From contig JANNQK010000273.1 in assembly GCA_031400715.1 (NCBI GenBank), positions 1 to 33,535 of the forward strand: a DNA stretch of 33,535 nt, in the 5' to 3' direction. How positions within the stretch are numbered: position 1 is the stretch's first letter; each line of letters begins with the position of its first letter. The position numbers and the translations under genes are program-made. This document shows positions 31,352-33,535 of this stretch, piece after piece. Under the pieces are notes generated by a model. That model had not been told where the DNA came from. It ran no database searches and saw only the letters and a program-made list of their open reading frames with translations. The DNA is from VFMC01 sp031400715. Lineage in GTDB: Bacteria; Actinomycetota; Acidimicrobiia; Acidimicrobiales; Ilumatobacteraceae.

Positions 31352-32172
31352 GATGCGCCGTCAGGAGCACCAGGCGTGATCGTCGGCTCCACGCGCAGGC
31401 CATGCTCGAGCGCCTCCACGACGTCGGCGCCGGGCACGAACTCCGCGATCGGCGGCAGGTCGGCCAACGATGCCAGTCCCAACTTCTCGAGGAACGACGG
31501 CGTGGTGCCGAACAGGATCGCCTGACCCGGCCCGCTGTCGCGAGCGACCTCGGTGATGTAGCCGCGGGCCTGCAGGGTGCGCAGCACACCATCGGGGTCG
31601 ACACCGCGGATGCTGGCCACCTGAGCACGCGAGATCGGCTGCTTGTATGCCACGATCGCGAGCGTCTCGAGGGCTGCCCCGCTCATGCGGGAGCGCTGGC
31701 CATCCAGCAGGAACCGCTCCACGTACGGCGACTGGTGGGGATGCGACTGGAAGCGGAACCCGCCGGCGACGTTCACCAGTTGGAACCCGTGCCCAGCCTC
31801 GGCGTAGCTGTTGGCGAGCTCACGGCACAGGCCTTCGATCACCACGGTCGGCATCTCGAGCAGTTGCGCCAGCAACTCGGCGGGCACGGGCTCGACGGCC
31901 ACCATGACGATCGCCTCGATCGCACGCACCGTGTCGGCGTCGGGAACACCAGGGAGCGGAGTCCGATCACCTTGTGGCTGTTCGAACGCCATCGTCAGGG
32001 GGCGATCCTCATCTGGCGCAAGCGTGACCTCCTCGAAGTCGTCCGTCACGTCGAAGCCGTCGCCCATGTCGTCGCTGTCGCCCATGTCGTGGCTGTCGCC
32101 CATGTCGTCGCTGTCGCTCACGTGGTGGCCGTCGCCCATCTCGCCCGTCTCATCGTGTCCATCCACCATCAT
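31348..32172 (-). CDS. scpB: Chromosome segregation/condensation protein ScpB
   Basis: A 274-residue ScpB, the winged-helix kleisin-associated subunit of the SMC-ScpA-ScpB complex. The core starts near residue 78 with TVRAIEAIVMVAVEPVPAELL, here split as TVRAIEAIVMVAVE and PVPAELL. LVNVAGGFRFQSHP, ALETLAIVAYKQPISRAQV, IRGVDPDGVLRTL and the GRAxxFGTT-like AILFGTTPSFLEKLGL follow, all typical. The first ~50 residues are an unusual acidic repeat (GDSDDM units) coded by an 18-bp tandem array. Start ATG 32172 (or 32169) has GGAG 4-7 nt upstream, 10 bp after the scpA stop; an upstream in-frame start lies inside scpA and is not used. GTGA overlap with rluB. Confidence 0.9.
   Translation of the reverse strand: MMVDGHDETGEMGDGHHVSDSDDMGDSHDMGDSDDMGDGFDVTDDFEEVTLAPDEDRPLTMAFEQPQGDRTPLPGVPDADTVRAIEAIVMVAVEPVPAELLAQLLEMPTVVIEGLCRELANSYAEAGHGFQLVNVAGGFRFQSHPHQSPYVERFLLDGQRSRMSGAALETLAIVAYKQPISRAQVASIRGVDPDGVLRTLQARGYITEVARDSGPGQAILFGTTPSFLEKLGLASLADLPPIAEFVPGADVVEALEHGLRVEPTITPGAPDGAS
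32059..32130 (-). repeat. 18-bp tandem repeat in the 5' part of scpB
   Basis: Units at 32059-32076, 32077-32094 and 32095-32112 are nearly identical (consensus GTCGCCCATGTCGTCGCT on the plus strand). A degenerate unit follows at 32113-32130, and traces continue to 32148. Each unit encodes an acidic hexapeptide of the type GDSDDM, keeping the frame. Confidence 0.9.
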
Positions 32173-32182
32173 CCGACTCCGA

Positions 32183-32965
32183 TCAGCCTTCGTAGTCGTC
32201 GATGGCCAGCACCGACTCCTCGTCACGGGCGTCGAGGCCCATCCACACGATCTCGATGTCGCCGAAGCGCTCGGTCTGTTCGAGTTCCACGGCCCCCTGC
32301 TTGAACAGCTCCAACAGCGCGAGGAAGCGAACGATCACCTCGAGCCGCTCGACCAGCCCGCTCGTCAACCTGCTGAACGAGATGCGTCCGGCCCGCGGCA
32401 GCTCGTCCATCAGCTCGACGAGCGCATCGGCGACGCTGGCGCGCACCGGGGCCACGTGGAACAGATCGATCCGAGGCGGGGCCGGCTTGGGCGTGATCGC
32501 CCGCATGTAGGCCGAATGGAGCCGTCTCGGCGTGACGCCCTCCATCAGATCCGGCACCAGCTCACCGAACCGATCGTCGGGGCCGCTCTCCCGGGGGAAG
32601 CTGCGGTCGGCATCATCGGCGAAGCGACCGAACACGGCGGCGACGTCCTTGAACGTCTTGCACTCGAGCAGACGGGCGAGCAGCAGATCTCGCTCCTCCC
32701 ACAGTGCCAGCTCGTCGTCGAGGTCGATGTCCTCACGCCCGGGCAACAGACGACGAGCCTTCAGTTCCACCAGGGTCGAGGCGATCATCAAGAACTCGGT
32801 CGCCACGTCGAGGTCGAGTCCCTGCATCTTTTCGATCTCGCGCAGGTACGCGTCGACGATGATCGACAACCGCACCTCGTAGATGTCGACCTGTTCTTTC
32901 AGGATGAGGTGGAGGAGGAGATCGAAGGGTCCCTCGTACACCGGGGTCGCGACATCGAACGCCAT
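32183..32965 (-). CDS. scpA: Chromosome segregation/condensation protein ScpA (kleisin)
   Basis: A 260-residue kleisin that bridges the SMC heads. The N-terminal domain has YEGPFDLLLHLILKEQVDIY near 13-32, followed by EFLMIASTLVELKARRLLPG, both diagnostic. The C-terminal winged helix has ISFSRLTSGLVERLEVIVRF and LALLELFKQGAVELEQTERF, then DIEIVW. I choose ATG 32965: TAGTTT lies 8 nt before it, whereas the possible TTG at 32974 would overlap that box. It heads the ten-gene minus-strand run and is divergent from trpS over 53 bp. Confidence 0.93.
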   Translation of the reverse strand: MAFDVATPVYEGPFDLLLHLILKEQVDIYEVRLSIIVDAYLREIEKMQGLDLDVATEFLMIASTLVELKARRLLPGREDIDLDDELALWEERDLLLARLLECKTFKDVAAVFGRFADDADRSFPRESGPDDRFGELVPDLMEGVTPRRLHSAYMRAITPKPAPPRIDLFHVAPVRASVADALVELMDELPRAGRISFSRLTSGLVERLEVIVRFLALLELFKQGAVELEQTERFGDIEIVWMGLDARDEESVLAIDDYEG

Positions 32966-32973
32966 GGCCCTCA

Positions 32974-32979
32974 AAACTA
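32974..32979 (-). promoter_or_regulatory. -10 box TAGTTT of scpA
   Basis: On the minus strand TAGTTT lies 8 nt before the ATG at 32965. GAGGG lies between them but too close to the start to be an ideal ribosome site, so a leaderless or ultra-short leader transcript is likely. Confidence 0.55.
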
Positions 32980-33004
32980 GCCCCGGCCGACCCAGCTCAC
33001 TCGG

Positions 33005-33010
33005 TAGCGT
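33005..33010 (+). promoter_or_regulatory. -10 box TAGCGT of trpS
   Basis: TAGCGT lies 8 nt before the GTG at 33019, the same box and spacing as at 9129-9134. There is no ribosome site. Confidence 0.6.
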
Positions 33011-33018
33011 TGGCCGAC

Positions 33019-33535
33019 GTGACCCGCGTGCTCTCCTGCATCCAACCCACCGGCGATGTCCATCTGGGCAACTACCTGGGTGCGCTGCGGAACTGGGTGA
33101 GCGGCCAGCACGAAGCCGACGTCTTCCACGGCATCGTCGATCTCCATGCCCTCACGGTCACCGACACCCCTGGCACGTTGGGTGACGCGACCGTGCGGAT
33201 GGCGGCGATGCTGTTCGCAGCGGGGCTCGACCCCCAGGTCGCCACGGTGTTCGTGCAGAGCCACGTGCCCGAGCACACCCAGCTCGGCTGGGTGATGGAG
33301 TGCATGGTCAGCTTCGGCGAACTCAGCCGGATGACCCAGTTCAAGGACAAGTCGGCCAAGCGCGAAGGCGACTTCATCTCGGCCGGCCTGTTCACCTACC
33401 CGGCGCTGCAAGCCGCGGACATCGTGCTGTACGACGCCGACGAGGTGCCCGTCGGCGAAGACCAGCGCCAGCACATCGAGATCACGCGTGACATCGCGAT
33501 GCGGTTCAACAGCCGCTTCGGCGACACCTTCGTCG
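33019..33535 (+). CDS. trpS: Tryptophan--tRNA ligase, 3' truncated by the window
   Basis: The first 172 codons of a class I aminoacyl-tRNA synthetase for tryptophan, open to the window end. It begins TRVLSCIQPTGDVHLGNYLG, where GDVHLGN is the HIGH-type ATP site. Further TrpRS landmarks are DLHALTV, VFVQSHVPEHTQLGW, ELSRMTQFKDKSAK, LFTYPALQAADIVLYDAD and PVGEDQRQHIEITRDIA. The KMSKS loop lies beyond the edge. GTG 33019 is chosen because TAGCGT sits 8 nt upstream and the protein then starts right at the first beta strand, as usual in bacterial TrpRS. Divergent from scpA. Confidence 0.94.
   Translation, partial: MTRVLSCIQPTGDVHLGNYLGALRNWVSGQHEADVFHGIVDLHALTVTDTPGTLGDATVRMAAMLFAAGLDPQVATVFVQSHVPEHTQLGWVMECMVSFGELSRMTQFKDKSAKREGDFISAGLFTYPALQAADIVLYDADEVPVGEDQRQHIEITRDIAMRFNSRFGDTFV

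Noticed and set aside
29549..31525. A 658-codon open frame on the plus strand
   Set aside because: It is antisense to tyrA and rluB, with no recognisable domain.
32966..32974. TTG start for scpA at 32974
   Set aside because: The TTG overlaps the probable -10 box; ATG 32965 fits the family start and the leaderless spacing.
1..33535. tRNA/rRNA genes, insertion sequences, phage or plasmid genes
   Set aside because: None seen by eye: no transposase, integrase or tRNA-like cloverleaf, and gene-free gaps are all about 100 bp or less.

Overview
The window is about 33.5 kb of very GC-rich, densely coding DNA with 26 genes. The first and last are cut by the window edges, no gene-free stretch exceeds about 100 bp, and I see no RNA genes, mobile elements or CRISPR arrays. 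Gene content (DprE1/DprE2, decaprenyl-phosphate phosphoribosyltransferase, an AftD/DUF3367-type protein, polyprenol-phosphate mannose synthase, ScpA/ScpB), many GTG starts and leaderless-looking promoters point to Actinomycetota. Acidimicrobiia (Ilumatobacter-like) is my best guess from overall feel; it is an inference and was not tested.

Left part (1-11570): the 3' part of a giant AftD-like arabinofuranosyltransferase, then a divergent set of envelope genes. Two are OafA/YrhL acyltransferases carrying a C-terminal SGNH domain, one is an acyltransferase without it, one is a GT-C transferase, and one is a GT2-GtrA fusion. Middle part (11591-23432): a polyprenol-phosphate mannose synthase gene followed by two tandem paralogous GT-C genes; a four-gene cassette (small protein, GMC oxidoreductase, two SDRs) in which every junction is a 4-bp stop/start overlap; a GT4 transferase; and another GT-C transferase. 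Right part (23454-32965, all on the minus strand and read right to left): scpA, scpB, rluB-like, tyrA, aroA, HAD phosphatase, DPPR synthase, SAM methyltransferase, dprE1, dprE2. The 5' part of trpS starts divergently at 33019.

Functionally the window looks like a lipid-linked sugar and envelope-polysaccharide locus. DPPR synthase, DprE1 and DprE2 would make polyprenyl-phosphoryl-D-arabinose, with the HAD enzyme a candidate for the poorly assigned dephosphorylation step. The mannose synthase would make polyprenyl-phosphomannose. The GT-C proteins would use these donors outside the membrane, and the acyltransferases would decorate the product. The donor genes sit at the end of a tightly coupled housekeeping run (chromosome segregation, pseudouridylation, aromatic amino acids).

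The most distinctive signals are: a complete arabinose-donor pathway probably outside the mycolic-acid bacteria; Ala at the DprE1 position equivalent to the benzothiazinone-target Cys of M. tuberculosis; the unexplained small protein/GMC/SDR/SDR cassette; and a recurring TANNNT box 6-8 nt in front of eight start codons.
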